A stretch of 64,000 nucleotides of DNA, from NCBI GenBank assembly GCA_004555725.1, contig SFHC01000007.1, positions 1-64,000 on the forward strand. The letters are read 5' to 3'. The position numbers were made by a program, and so were the translations under genes. The notes under the pieces were generated by a model. The model was not told the DNA's origin, made no database searches, and saw only the letters and a list, made by a program, of their open reading frames with translations. Source of the stretch: [Eubacterium] saphenum (lineage in GTDB: Bacteria > Bacillota > Clostridia > Peptostreptococcales > Anaerovoracaceae). Below are positions 1-7,803 of this stretch, one piece after another (within the stretch, counting starts at the first letter, position 1; the number at the start of each line of letters is the position of its first letter).

Positions 1-689
1 GCGACCTTGATTTCTATATCACATTTGACTGCACCAAAGTTGGCGAAATCCAGGCTCAATATGCGATTGAACATGCACCCAAAGGCAACTATTTCCTGAT
101 TGGCGGGTCGCCGACGGATAACAATGCACACCTGATCCGCAATGGGCAGATGAACATTCTGCAGCCGTATATAGACAGCGGGGACATCAAGGTTGTCGTA
201 GACCAATGGGCTACAGGCTGGAATCCGGAAGAAGCGCTGAAGTATGTGGAGGACGGACTCAGTGCAAATAATAATGACGTAGCGTGCGTGCTTACCTCCA
301 ATGACGGATGTGCGGGCGCGGCAATCCAGGCCCTTTCCGAGCAAGGCCTTGCCGGGGACGTAGTTGTGACCGGACTTGACGCGGACCTTGCGGCGTGCCA
401 GAGGATCGTAGAGGGTACGCAGAGCATGACGGTATACCGCCGCTTTGCAATCGTTGACAATATGACGGTCGAGGCTGCGGTCGCAATGGCTAAGGGAGAA
501 GACCTCTCTACGCTGTTTGATACCACTACGGTTGAAAACGGACAGAAAGATGTGCTATCCGTACTGATGACAAGCGAGGAAGATATGTTCCCGCTTACAA
601 AGGACAACATGAATGTTGCCATCGAAGACGGCTGGCTGCCAAAAGAAGAAATTTATAAGAATATTCCGGAAGGCGAATGGCCGGAATAA
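1..689 (+). CDS. Sugar ABC transporter substrate-binding protein, xylose-type (5' end outside window)
   Basis: Partial gene: the reading frame is open from base 3 and ends with TAA at 687-689, giving about 228 C-terminal residues. It is the second half of a periplasmic-binding-protein-like sugar receptor, with the family features GGSPTDNNA, a long helix-rich stretch and the TSNDGCAGAAIQAL segment, then VTGLDAD, as in xylose-binding XylF proteins. It would capture a pentose outside the membrane and pass it to the permease. The ATPase (805) and permease (2325) follow on the same strand, and a sugar kinase starts at 3485, so this is a xylFGH-B type operon. The exact sugar cannot be decided from sequence; xylose is an inference from similarity of the whole set. 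The signal peptide lies outside the window. Confidence 0.85.
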   Translation, partial: DLDFYITFDCTKVGEIQAQYAIEHAPKGNYFLIGGSPTDNNAHLIRNGQMNILQPYIDSGDIKVVVDQWATGWNPEEALKYVEDGLSANNNDVACVLTSNDGCAGAAIQALSEQGLAGDVVVTGLDADLAACQRIVEGTQSMTVYRRFAIVDNMTVEAAVAMAKGEDLSTLFDTTTVENGQKDVLSVLMTSEEDMFPLTKDNMNVAIEDGWLPKEEIYKNIPEGEWPE

Positions 690-804
690 AAGCATAAGGC
701 CAAAATCATGCCTGCGTGATTCCGGTTGCGCAGGCATGATTTCATAAACGGCATTCGGGCGCCCCGCATACCGGGCCGCCCCGATTATGAAGGGGAGAGT
801 GGCT

Positions 805-2328
805 ATGTCAGACAACATACTTGAAATGAGGGATATTACAAAAAGCTTTTCCGGCATCAAAGCCCTGGCGGATGTGAATTTTACGATCAAAAGAGGAGAG
901 ATTCATGCACTGTGCGGGGAAAATGGGGCTGGAAAATCTACCCTGATGAAAGTGCTGAGCGGCGTTTGGCCGTGCGGAAGCTATGAAGGGAAAATCATAC
1001 TTAATGGAAAGGAATGCGAGTTTCACAACGTTCGGGAATCGGAACAGGCAGGAATCGCCATTATTTACCAGGAGCTTGCCCTCGTAAGCGAAATGGACGC
1101 GGGCGAAAATGTATTCCTCAATGCATGGCATATGAAAAACGGACTGATTGATTTTCCGTCCATCTATTACCATACCAAGCAGATTTGCCGGGAATTGAAA
1201 ATGAATATTGACCCGACGAGGAAGGTACGGGAATTTGGCGTCGGCGTACAGCAGCTTATTGAAATTGCGAAAGCATTGGCAAAAAAAGCGGACATTCTTG
1301 TTTTGGATGAACCAACGGCTTCGCTGACCGAAAGCGAAGTAGAGGTTCTGATGGAATTTTTAAAAGAGTTGAAGGGCAAGGGCGTTACTTGTATCTACAT
1401 TTCCCACAAGCTCGACGAAGTGCTGAATGTATCAGATAATGTTACCGTTCTGCGTGATGGAAAAACAGTCGGAACCTATCCAACGGCAGAGCTCGACGAA
1501 TCTTTCCTGATTAGGCAGATGGTCGGGCGGGAGCTTTCCGACCGTTTTCCTTATAAGCCGCGTGCGCTTGGAGAGACTATCTTTGAGGTGGAACAATACA
1601 GCGTGGCAAAAGAAGGAGAAAAAAATAAAAAGATGCTTGACGGTATCAGCTTCAGCATCCGTGCGGGCGAGATCGTCGGGATCGCCGGGCTTATGGGGTC
1701 AGGCCGTACGGAGCTTGCGCTTTCGCTCTTTGGTTTTTTGAATGGGAAGAAGAGTGGAACAGTCAGGCTCCGGGGAAAGGAAACACATATTGCATCCCCT
1801 TCCGACGCAATCGGCCAGGGCTTGGGAATGGTGTCGGAGGACCGAAAACGCCTGGGGCTGTTTCTTGACCAAAGCGTGGTAAAAAATATTGTGGCGGCAA
1901 GCCTGCCAAAAATCAGCAGGCGCGGCGTGATCGATGAAAACGAACAGATATATCTTGCAAAAAAATACGAAGAAGAATTAAAGATCAAAACGCCATCGCT
2001 CCAGGCAGACGTAAAAAGCCTATCGGGCGGAAACCAACAGAAAGTGGTGCTGGCGAAATGGCTCATGACGGAACCGGACGTATTGTTCCTCGATGAACCG
2101 ACCCGTGGAATTGATGTGGGTGCGAAATATGAAATTTATAATATCATGATGGATCTTGCGAAAAAAGGAGTTGCGATCATTATGATTTCCTCGGAACTTC
2201 CTGAGGTGCTGGGTATGAGCGACCGCATTATCGTGATGCACGAAGGAAAAATCACGGGCGAACTGTCACACGATGAGGCAAATCAGGAAAAAATTATGCA
2301 CCTAGCAACAGGAGGGAAAAAGCAATGA
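805..2328 (+). CDS. Sugar ABC transporter ATP-binding protein, XylG/MglA type
   Basis: 507 residues, the usual size for a double-cassette sugar ATPase. The first cassette carries Walker A GENGAGKST (about residue 35-43) and Walker B ILVLDEPTAS. The second has the altered P-loop GLMGSGRTE typical of the inactive-type site, a LSGGNQQK signature and Walker B VLFLDEPTRG. It powers pentose uptake together with the receptor upstream and the permease downstream. The start at 805 is preferred over the in-frame ATG at 787 because AGGGGAG lies at the right distance before it. The stop overlaps the permease start (ATGA), indicating translational coupling. Codon choice looks richer in AAA lysine and mixed glycine codons than genes beyond 4.1 kb, which is relevant to the joint near 4075. 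Confidence 0.93.
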   Translation: MSDNILEMRDITKSFSGIKALADVNFTIKRGEIHALCGENGAGKSTLMKVLSGVWPCGSYEGKIILNGKECEFHNVRESEQAGIAIIYQELALVSEMDAGENVFLNAWHMKNGLIDFPSIYYHTKQICRELKMNIDPTRKVREFGVGVQQLIEIAKALAKKADILVLDEPTASLTESEVEVLMEFLKELKGKGVTCIYISHKLDEVLNVSDNVTVLRDGKTVGTYPTAELDESFLIRQMVGRELSDRFPYKPRALGETIFEVEQYSVAKEGEKNKKMLDGISFSIRAGEIVGIAGLMGSGRTELALSLFGFLNGKKSGTVRLRGKETHIASPSDAIGQGLGMVSEDRKRLGLFLDQSVVKNIVAASLPKISRRGVIDENEQIYLAKKYEEELKIKTPSLQADVKSLSGGNQQKVVLAKWLMTEPDVLFLDEPTRGIDVGAKYEIYNIMMDLAKKGVAIIMISSELPEVLGMSDRIIVMHEGKITGELSHDEANQEKIMHLATGGKKQ

Positions 2329-3485
2329 TGGAGCTGGCAAAACAGAAAAAATCAATTTTTGGAAATTTCAAGGGCAACATCCGCTCTTATACAATGATTA
2401 TCGCGTTGATTGCTATTTGGGCGATCTTTGGCTGCATGACGGAAGGCGTCTTCTTTCTGCCGAGGAACCTTTCGATGCTGGCGCGGCAGACAAGTATCAC
2501 GGCGATCCTGAGTATCGGTATGGTATTTGTCATCATCAGCGGAAATATTGACTTGTCGGTCGGTTCGGTAATGGGATTTTGCGGCGGCGTCGCCGCTTGC
2601 CTGCAGGTATGGGGGGAAGTTGATACCGTATGGGCGGTAATTATTACAATTGCGGTAGGCGCGGCTATCGGCATGTGGCATGGTTTTTGGATCGCATACC
2701 GTCAGGTTCCGGCGTTTATCGTAACCTTGGGTGGCTATATGATCTTCCGGGGCATGCTCCTCGGTCTCACGAAAAGCGTGTCGATTGCACCGCTTCAGGA
2801 TAGTTTTATCGCCATTGGACAGGGCTACCTACCATCGGTTGCCGGCTGGGGGCTGGCGATTATTCTTGGAGCAATGGCCGTCTATACGACATTCAAGGGA
2901 CGCGCGTCTAAAATTAAATATGGGATTGAGGCGCCGACAATGAAGGTGACGGTCTTGAAGGCGGCTGCAATTGTCGCCTTTGTAGCGGTATTTACAATTG
3001 TTATGAATCAATATCAAGGCGTACCGATCCCGGTCGTTATCGTACTGGTGCTCGCTATATTAATGACCTTTGTTGCCGGGAAAACGCGCTATGGCCGATC
3101 GATCTATGCGATTGGCTGCAACGCGGAGGCCGCACAGCTTTCCGGCATCAAAGATAAAAAGATTATATTCGTAATGTACGTCGTCATGGGGATGTTGGCG
3201 GCTCTTGCGGGCATCGTTCTCACGGCGCGCCTGAATGCAGCGACGGCGAACGCCGGAATGATGGCCGAAATGGATGCGATTGCAGCCTGTGTTATCGGCG
3301 GCGCGAGCCTGATGGGGGGCGTTGGTTCCATCCCGGGGGCGGTTATCGGCGCGCTTGTCATGGCAAGCCTCGACAACGGAATGAGCCTGATGAATACGGA
3401 GAATTTCTGGCAATATATTGTAAAGGGACTGATCCTTATCGTAGCGGTTTGGATCGATATCGCAAGTAAAAAGAAGGAGCAGTAA
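2325..3485 (+). CDS. Sugar ABC transporter permease, XylH type
   Basis: 386 residues, strongly hydrophobic with about ten predicted membrane segments. Family hallmarks are GNIDLSVGSVMG near residue 68-79, the VPAFIVTLGG segment, and GGASLMGGVGSIPGAVIGAL near the C-terminus. This is the BPD_transp_2 fold of ribose/xylose/galactose permeases. It forms the membrane channel of the system encoded from position 1. The start ATG overlaps the ATPase stop and the stop TAA (3483-3485) overlaps the ATG of the kinase gene by one base, so the operon is tightly packed. The specific pentose is inferred from the combination with an FGGY kinase. Confidence 0.93.
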   Translation: MMELAKQKKSIFGNFKGNIRSYTMIIALIAIWAIFGCMTEGVFFLPRNLSMLARQTSITAILSIGMVFVIISGNIDLSVGSVMGFCGGVAACLQVWGEVDTVWAVIITIAVGAAIGMWHGFWIAYRQVPAFIVTLGGYMIFRGMLLGLTKSVSIAPLQDSFIAIGQGYLPSVAGWGLAIILGAMAVYTTFKGRASKIKYGIEAPTMKVTVLKAAAIVAFVAVFTIVMNQYQGVPIPVVIVLVLAILMTFVAGKTRYGRSIYAIGCNAEAAQLSGIKDKKIIFVMYVVMGMLAALAGIVLTARLNAATANAGMMAEMDAIAACVIGGASLMGGVGSIPGAVIGALVMASLDNGMSLMNTENFWQYIVKGLILIVAVWIDIASKKKEQ

Positions 3486-4087
3486 TGGAAGCTTACCTCC
3501 TCGGTCTTGATATCGGCACCTCGGGAACGAAGGCTGTCCTGCTGCGGACAGATGGGAAGGAATGCCTTGAAACCGCGGAATATCCCTATCCTCTGGCAGG
3601 GGAAAAGCCGGGCTGGGCGCAGCAGCAGCCCGCCCTGTGGTGGGATGCGGCCTGTATGTGCCTGCGGGAAGCGGCTGCAATGGCGGGGGATAAAAAAATC
3701 GCCGCCATCGGCATAACCGGGCAAATGCACAGCGTCGTCCTGCTGGATGAGACGGGCGGCGTGTTGTGCGATTCGCTCCTGTGGTGCGACCAGCGCAGCG
3801 AAAAGGAGGCCGCCGGAATGACGGCCCTTGTGGGAGACATGCGTATTTCCGAAATTACGGGGAGCCTTCCGAACACAGGATTTTCGGCGGCTAAGCTGCT
3901 CTGGATCAGGAACAATTGGGCGGATATATTTGAAAAAACCGCCACGGTACTGCTGGCTAAGGACTATATCCGTTATCGGCTGACTGGCAGGCTGGGGACG
4001 GAACAGACAGATGCAACGGGTACGCAGCTTTTTGATATTGCGGAAAGCCGCTGGTCGGATTTTATCAGAGCCGGACGCATCGGGTAG
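3485..4087 (+). pseudogene. FGGY-family sugar kinase (xylulokinase-like), truncated at about residue 195
   Basis: The N-terminal 195 or so residues match xylulokinases: phosphate-binding LGLDIGTSGTKAVL at residues 6-19, GITGQMHSVVLLD, and LLWCDQRS. A full-length enzyme has about 490-510 residues, so more than half, including the second ATP-binding domain, is missing. The frame passes directly into sequence that reads, in another frame, as an rRNA methyltransferase and stops six codons later. It cannot be an active kinase as it stands. It overlaps the permease stop by one base and so belongs to the upstream sugar operon. Whether the break is biological or an assembly joint is discussed in the findings. 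Confidence 0.85.
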
Positions 4088-5124
4088 TCGACTGTCCGCA
4101 GTGCCGGATCCAGTCGCCGGCCGCGCTGGCCTGTGCAGATGCGCTGCGCGCGTTTATGCGTTCCGACCATGTCCGGGCGTATGATCCGAGGAGCGGAAAG
4201 GGCCTGTTTAAGAATATGATCGTGCGCACTGCATTTGGGACCGGAGAAGTCATGGTCCTTCTGGTGATTAACGGAAAGGGCATTCCTAACGGCGAGAAGC
4301 TGGTGAGTATGCTGGACGAAGCTGTCTATGCCCTCGGTGATGATCCCGGATATGCGCTGACCAGCGTCTGGATCAACCAGAACCGGGGCCGGGGAAAAGA
4401 GCTGTACGGAAAGCAGTCCGTCTGCCTGGCCGGCGAGCGTGTGATCCATGAAGTCATCGGAGGTGTAAATTTTGAAATTACGCCGATGTCCTTCTATCAG
4501 GTAAATCCGTATATGATGGAAAAACTTTATGATCAGGTCAGTGATTACGCGGATCTTAAGGCGGGCGACGGCATTCTTGATCTGTACTGCGGAGCAGGAA
4601 CCATCGGTCTTTGGCTGATGCGCCGTCTGGATGACCGGGGCGAGCTGGTCGGTATTGAATCGAATCATGAAGCTGTTGTCGCAGCAAACCGGAATGCCGT
4701 GATCAATAGAATCGTCCATGCGCGCTATGTGACAGGGAAAGCTGAGGATGAAATCGGAAAGGTGCTTGGCACATCGGAATCAGAAGCGGACAGTCATCAT
4801 CTGCTGCAGGCAGGGACAAAAAATGAAGCGCAAGAGCATGATCCAGAAGATCTGCTCCGCGTGCATCTGGATTATGCTAACTGTGTCATTCTGGATCCGC
4901 CGCGCGCAGGATGCGCAGAATCCCTTCTGAAAGTCTGCGCAGAAACAGCGCCGGAAACGATCATCTATGTGTCCTGTGAGCCGCCGACGCTGGCCAGAGA
5001 TCTGAAATTCCTGACCGGGAACGGATACCGGGTTCAGGAAATGACGCCGTTTGACATGTTTCCGCAGACGGGACGGCTGGAGTGCGCTGTGCTTCTGAAA
5101 CGTATTTCATCTGAAGAATGGTAA
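4075..5124 (+). pseudogene. 23S rRNA (uracil-C5)-methyltransferase, RlmD/RumA type, N-terminus missing
   Basis: Coding similarity begins at about 4075 (THRVVDCPQC) without any start codon of its own; the first in-frame ATG is at 4156. From there it is colinear with RumA/RlmD: the FYQVNPYM motif, SAM-binding DLYCGAGTIGLWL, catalytic-loop DPPRAGC, and the nucleophile motif VSCEPPTLARDL, with the reactive Cys. The usual protein is about 450 residues with an N-terminal TRAM domain and the iron-sulfur Cys region; roughly 100 residues are absent. It would methylate a 23S rRNA uridine using SAM. The start is fused to the truncated kinase with no spacer, so the fragment probably continues another copy of the chromosome or a deleted locus. 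Confidence 0.85.
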
Positions 5125-5185
5125 CGCCGTACACCCGGCAGAGGGGACGCAGCGATAAGGAAAGGAGAGCGAACGGAAAGCAGCT

Positions 5186-5731
5186 ATGGATGTGATGGAA
5201 AGACATATTACAGCAGAGTTCATGAAGTTACTGAAACAGCATGCGTTCAACAAGATTACGGTGAAAATGCTTACGGAAAAATGTGAAATCAGCAGGCATG
5301 CGTTCTATTACCATTACAATTGCCTCGCTGATGTTCCGGAACGCTATTTCGTAGAAGAGACAGAGAAAGTAATTGAGCGGAATTATCGGTCTGCTAATTT
5401 TGTGGGCTGCATGATCAAGGAAGAAGAATTTCTTCTTCGGCATAAGACGGAAATTATCCATATTATGCATAGCGGAAGTCACAGGCGTTTTCAGCAGACG
5501 GTCCGGAAAGTCTGTGATTCCGGCGTCCGGCGATATATTCAGCTGATGATGAAAGAACAGAATCTTTCGGATGACGATCTGGATCTCATGTTGCACTTCT
5601 ATTCCGGCGCGGTGGAGGGACTGCTGCTGGACTGGCTTGACGCAGATATGAATTATGACATTATCTCCATGACGAGAAGGCTCGGGGAACTCCTGGCAGG
5701 ATCATTCGATAAGGCGTTTCGTCTTTCGTGA
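5186..5731 (+). CDS. TetR/AcrR-family transcriptional regulator
   Basis: 181 residues. The N-terminal helix-turn-helix reads FNKITVKMLTEKCEISRHAFYYHYN, split here as ITVKMLTEKCEIS and RHAFYYHY, matching the TetR DNA-binding consensus at about residues 18-45. The C-terminal ligand-binding half is helical and unassigned, with a DhaS-type flavour (AVEGLLLDWL). It would bind DNA as a dimer and release on binding a small ligand. The start at 5186 lies 19 bases after a good AGGAGAG; the in-frame ATG at 5195 is an alternative. It follows the methyltransferase fragment closely and ends before a strong terminator at 5812. No operator could be tied to it, so its target is unknown. Confidence 0.85.
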   Translation: MDVMERHITAEFMKLLKQHAFNKITVKMLTEKCEISRHAFYYHYNCLADVPERYFVEETEKVIERNYRSANFVGCMIKEEEFLLRHKTEIIHIMHSGSHRRFQQTVRKVCDSGVRRYIQLMMKEQNLSDDDLDLMLHFYSGAVEGLLLDWLDADMNYDIISMTRRLGELLAGSFDKAFRLS

Positions 5732-5811
5732 TAAAGAGACTGTATATTGCAGAAATCTGCTGGGAATTACATAGTCCCCGAGGCGCATTTCGCTTGATAT
5801 GGAACAATTTT

Positions 5812-5848
5812 GCCGGTTTGTACCTAAATGGTACAAACCGGCTTTCTT
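5812..5848 (+). terminator. Rho-independent terminator after the TetR gene
   Basis: A perfect 13-bp stem (5812-5824 pairing with 5830-5842, loop TAAAT) is followed by TTTCTT. It closes transcription before the radical SAM unit that starts near 5919. Confidence 0.85.
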
Positions 5849-5918
5849 GGTATTTGAGAGAAAAATGTTACAGCTATAAAATGGGAATGAGAAAGTTTCA
5901 ATATCTGAAGGATTGAGC

Positions 5919-6110
5919 ATGGATTGCTGTGACCATTGTTCTTCAGGGGGATGTGAAATGGGAGGGAAATGTGAAGATTGTTTTCATAACACCGACGGCT
6001 ATGGTGAGAAGGATTCCCGGCTATCGGTTCGGCGGCAAAATTTACGGACACCCGAACTCAATCACCGGTCCGTTGATTCTGGGCAGTATTTTGAAAAAAG
6101 CCGGACATGA
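5919..6110 (+). CDS. Candidate small cysteine-rich ORF overlapping the radical SAM gene start
   Basis: A 63-codon frame begins with ATG at 5919, preceded at a normal distance by AAGGA (5909-5913). The first 22 residues hold six cysteines (positions 3, 4, 7, 12, 19 and 22, e.g. MDCCDHC and KCEDCF). From 5971 on it overlaps the radical SAM gene in another frame, and the Shine-Dalgarno of that gene lies inside it. After residue 25 the sequence looks like an out-of-frame shadow. It may be a short Cys-rich leader peptide that couples translation to the downstream gene, a peptide substrate, or chance. No family was recognised. Confidence 0.3.
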   Translation: MDCCDHCSSGGCEMGGKCEDCFHNTDGYGEKDSRLSVRRQNLRTPELNHRSVDSGQYFEKSRT

Positions 6111-7383
6111 AGTTGAAGTATATGAAGAATTGAACGCGAACGTCCATATAGAGGCAATGCTGGACAACACCGATGTGTTCTGTTTCTGTCTGATGACATC
6201 GACTGCGCCGAGGGGGTATGAGCTGGCGGATATTGTACATCGTAAAAGCAATGCTCGTGTACTGATGGGAGGATTCCATGTTTCCGCGCTTCCGGAAGAA
6301 GCGCTGCAGCACGCGGATCAGGTCATTGTCGGAGAGGGAGAAAACGTCATTCTGGATGTGGTGGAAGGAAGAAATAAAGACCGCATCGTCAGAGCGGATC
6401 CGATCTGCAATCTGGACAGCGTTCCGTTTCCGGATTATTCGATATTAAAGACGCCGTCAGCCTGTGCCAATGTCCTGACGACGAGAGGCTGCCCGTTCCG
6501 GTGTACATTCTGCACGACGTCGAGGATGTTTGCGCCCTATCGTCAGCGCAGTGTAGATAATGTAATCAGAGAAATCCGCATGTATAAGGACATGGGATTT
6601 CAGTACATGAATTTTGAAGATGACAATTTTACGGCAGACAAGGAAAGGGCCAAGGAAATCTGCCGGAGGATGATTGCAGAGGGATTAACGTTTAAAGAGA
6701 CGTTTTTCTTCGGGCGGACCGATCTCGCAAAGGATGAGGAGCTGCTTCAGCTTCTGCACGATGCTCATCTGACCCGGGTTCTGATCGGAATCGAGTCGCT
6801 GAATCAGAAGGCGCTCGACCGGGTGAACAAGAGGCAGAGCATCCAGGATATCCGTGATGCTGCCAAGGCGTGCGCGGATCATGGAATCCGTCTGATTGCG
6901 AGTCTGGTTCTGGGGATTGATGATGATTCAATTGAAGACATCCACCGGAGCGTCGCCTTTGCGAAATCGGTGAACGCCTATCAGCTGCAGTGTGCGATTC
7001 TGACTCCTTACCCGGGAACACCGGTATACGAGCAGTTCGTGAAGGAAGGCCGGATGCTGACCCATGACTGGGAGCAGTTCGACATGATGAATGTCACCTT
7101 CAAGCCTGCTAAAATGACGCCATGGCAGCTGCAGGAAGAGTTTTATAAGGCGGTGGAGTATTTTTACGACATACCGTCTTCCAGAACAATGGATAAATTA
7201 TTCGGACCGGAATACGGAATGCGCAGATTCGGACTGTCGGTGATGACCAGGCTGGGAGTCGCGGGCGCCCATCTCTGTGCGGATCACGTTCCGGGAAGTC
7301 CGTATTACCGGCTGAAACATCTAGGAGAGAGAAAGGAGGAACGCGCGCAGAGACTGAGACTGCGGACGCATGAACAGGGATGA
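5971..7383 (+). CDS. B12-binding-domain radical SAM protein
   Basis: 470 residues if started at GTG 5971, which has GGAGGG at the proper distance; this gives MKIVFITP, the typical beta-strand opening of a cobalamin-binding Rossmann domain (residues about 1-135, with GGFHVSALPEEAL). The radical SAM core follows with the cluster motif CPFRCTFC at about residue 173-180, then FEDDNF and IGIESLNQ typical of the class B methylthiotransferase/P-methylase-like group. It would bind a 4Fe-4S cluster, SAM and possibly cobalamin and carry out a radical methylation or rearrangement; the substrate is unknown. It overlaps a 47-residue membrane ORF at its 3' end (ATGA) and a Cys-rich ORF at its 5' end. Related proteins occur in hopanoid, lipid and natural product pathways, but nothing nearby selects one. 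Confidence 0.88.
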   Translation: MKIVFITPTAMVRRIPGYRFGGKIYGHPNSITGPLILGSILKKAGHEVEVYEELNANVHIEAMLDNTDVFCFCLMTSTAPRGYELADIVHRKSNARVLMGGFHVSALPEEALQHADQVIVGEGENVILDVVEGRNKDRIVRADPICNLDSVPFPDYSILKTPSACANVLTTRGCPFRCTFCTTSRMFAPYRQRSVDNVIREIRMYKDMGFQYMNFEDDNFTADKERAKEICRRMIAEGLTFKETFFFGRTDLAKDEELLQLLHDAHLTRVLIGIESLNQKALDRVNKRQSIQDIRDAAKACADHGIRLIASLVLGIDDDSIEDIHRSVAFAKSVNAYQLQCAILTPYPGTPVYEQFVKEGRMLTHDWEQFDMMNVTFKPAKMTPWQLQEEFYKAVEYFYDIPSSRTMDKLFGPEYGMRRFGLSVMTRLGVAGAHLCADHVPGSPYYRLKHLGERKEERAQRLRLRTHEQG

Positions 7384-7523
7384 AGAGAGTATTTTGGATT
7401 CTGGGTGCCTGCGTGAAGGTCATTGTAGAAATTGTTGGCATATGCACCTGCCTGATCGGTGTGATGAATATGCTGGAACACCATCAGGAGAAAAAATCCT
7501 ATTACCCGGGTGCAGATGCATAG
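7380..7523 (+). CDS. Small single-span membrane protein, 47 residues
   Basis: The ATG at 7380 overlaps the TGA of the radical SAM gene (ATGA), the classic arrangement for translational coupling. The product starts MKRVFWILGACVKV, runs through one hydrophobic segment (about residues 5-31, including IVGICTCLIGVM), and ends in a short charged tail with HHQEKK. A terminator follows immediately at 7532. Its size, position and clean hydrophobic pattern suggest a real small protein that may anchor or assist the radical SAM enzyme. I do not recognise a family. Confidence 0.55.
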   Translation: MKRVFWILGACVKVIVEIVGICTCLIGVMNMLEHHQEKKSYYPGADA

Positions 7524-7531
7524 CGGAGCCA

Positions 7532-7570
7532 GGCCGTAAAGTGAAATCAGGCTTTACGGCCTTTTCCTTT
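7532..7570 (+). terminator. Rho-independent terminator of the B12-radical SAM unit
   Basis: A 10-bp perfect stem (GGCCGTAAAG at 7532 with CTTTACGGCC at 7552) is followed by TTTTCCTTTCT. It lies directly after the 47-residue ORF. Confidence 0.85.
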
Positions 7571-7714
7571 CTGAAAACAGCGCGTGGAAAAGGCGCAGAT
7601 TCAGGAATCCGGCGTGGTCAGGCGTACGGAATATGTAAATCAGGTGAAAGACATAATGTTATGTTAAATAACTTAAAATATTTGAAATTAATACAAAAGC
7701 GCGATTTTGTAGGT

Positions 7715-7743
7715 TTTACTGACTAAGTAACAGAGAGTATAAT
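7715..7743 (+). promoter_or_regulatory. Sigma-A-type promoter of the radical SAM/SPASM gene
   Basis: TTTACT (7715-7720), a 17-base spacer and a perfect TATAAT (7738-7743). Transcription should start near 7750, just before the hairpin at 7756. Confidence 0.6.
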
Positions 7744-7755
7744 ATCAATAAGGGG

Positions 7756-7779
7756 AAGCCTCTTGAAAGGCTGTTTTTT
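7756..7779 (+). terminator. Leader hairpin with T-run just upstream of the radical SAM/SPASM gene
   Basis: A short stem AGCCT/AGGCT (loop CTTGAA) is followed by seven T. It lies only a few bases after the predicted transcription start and just before the ribosome binding site of the gene at 7804. It therefore could act as an early pause or attenuator and not as the end of the previous unit, which already has a terminator at 7532. Confidence 0.45.
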
Positions 7780-7803
7780 TGTCGAGAGAAAGGGGAAGAT
7801 CAT

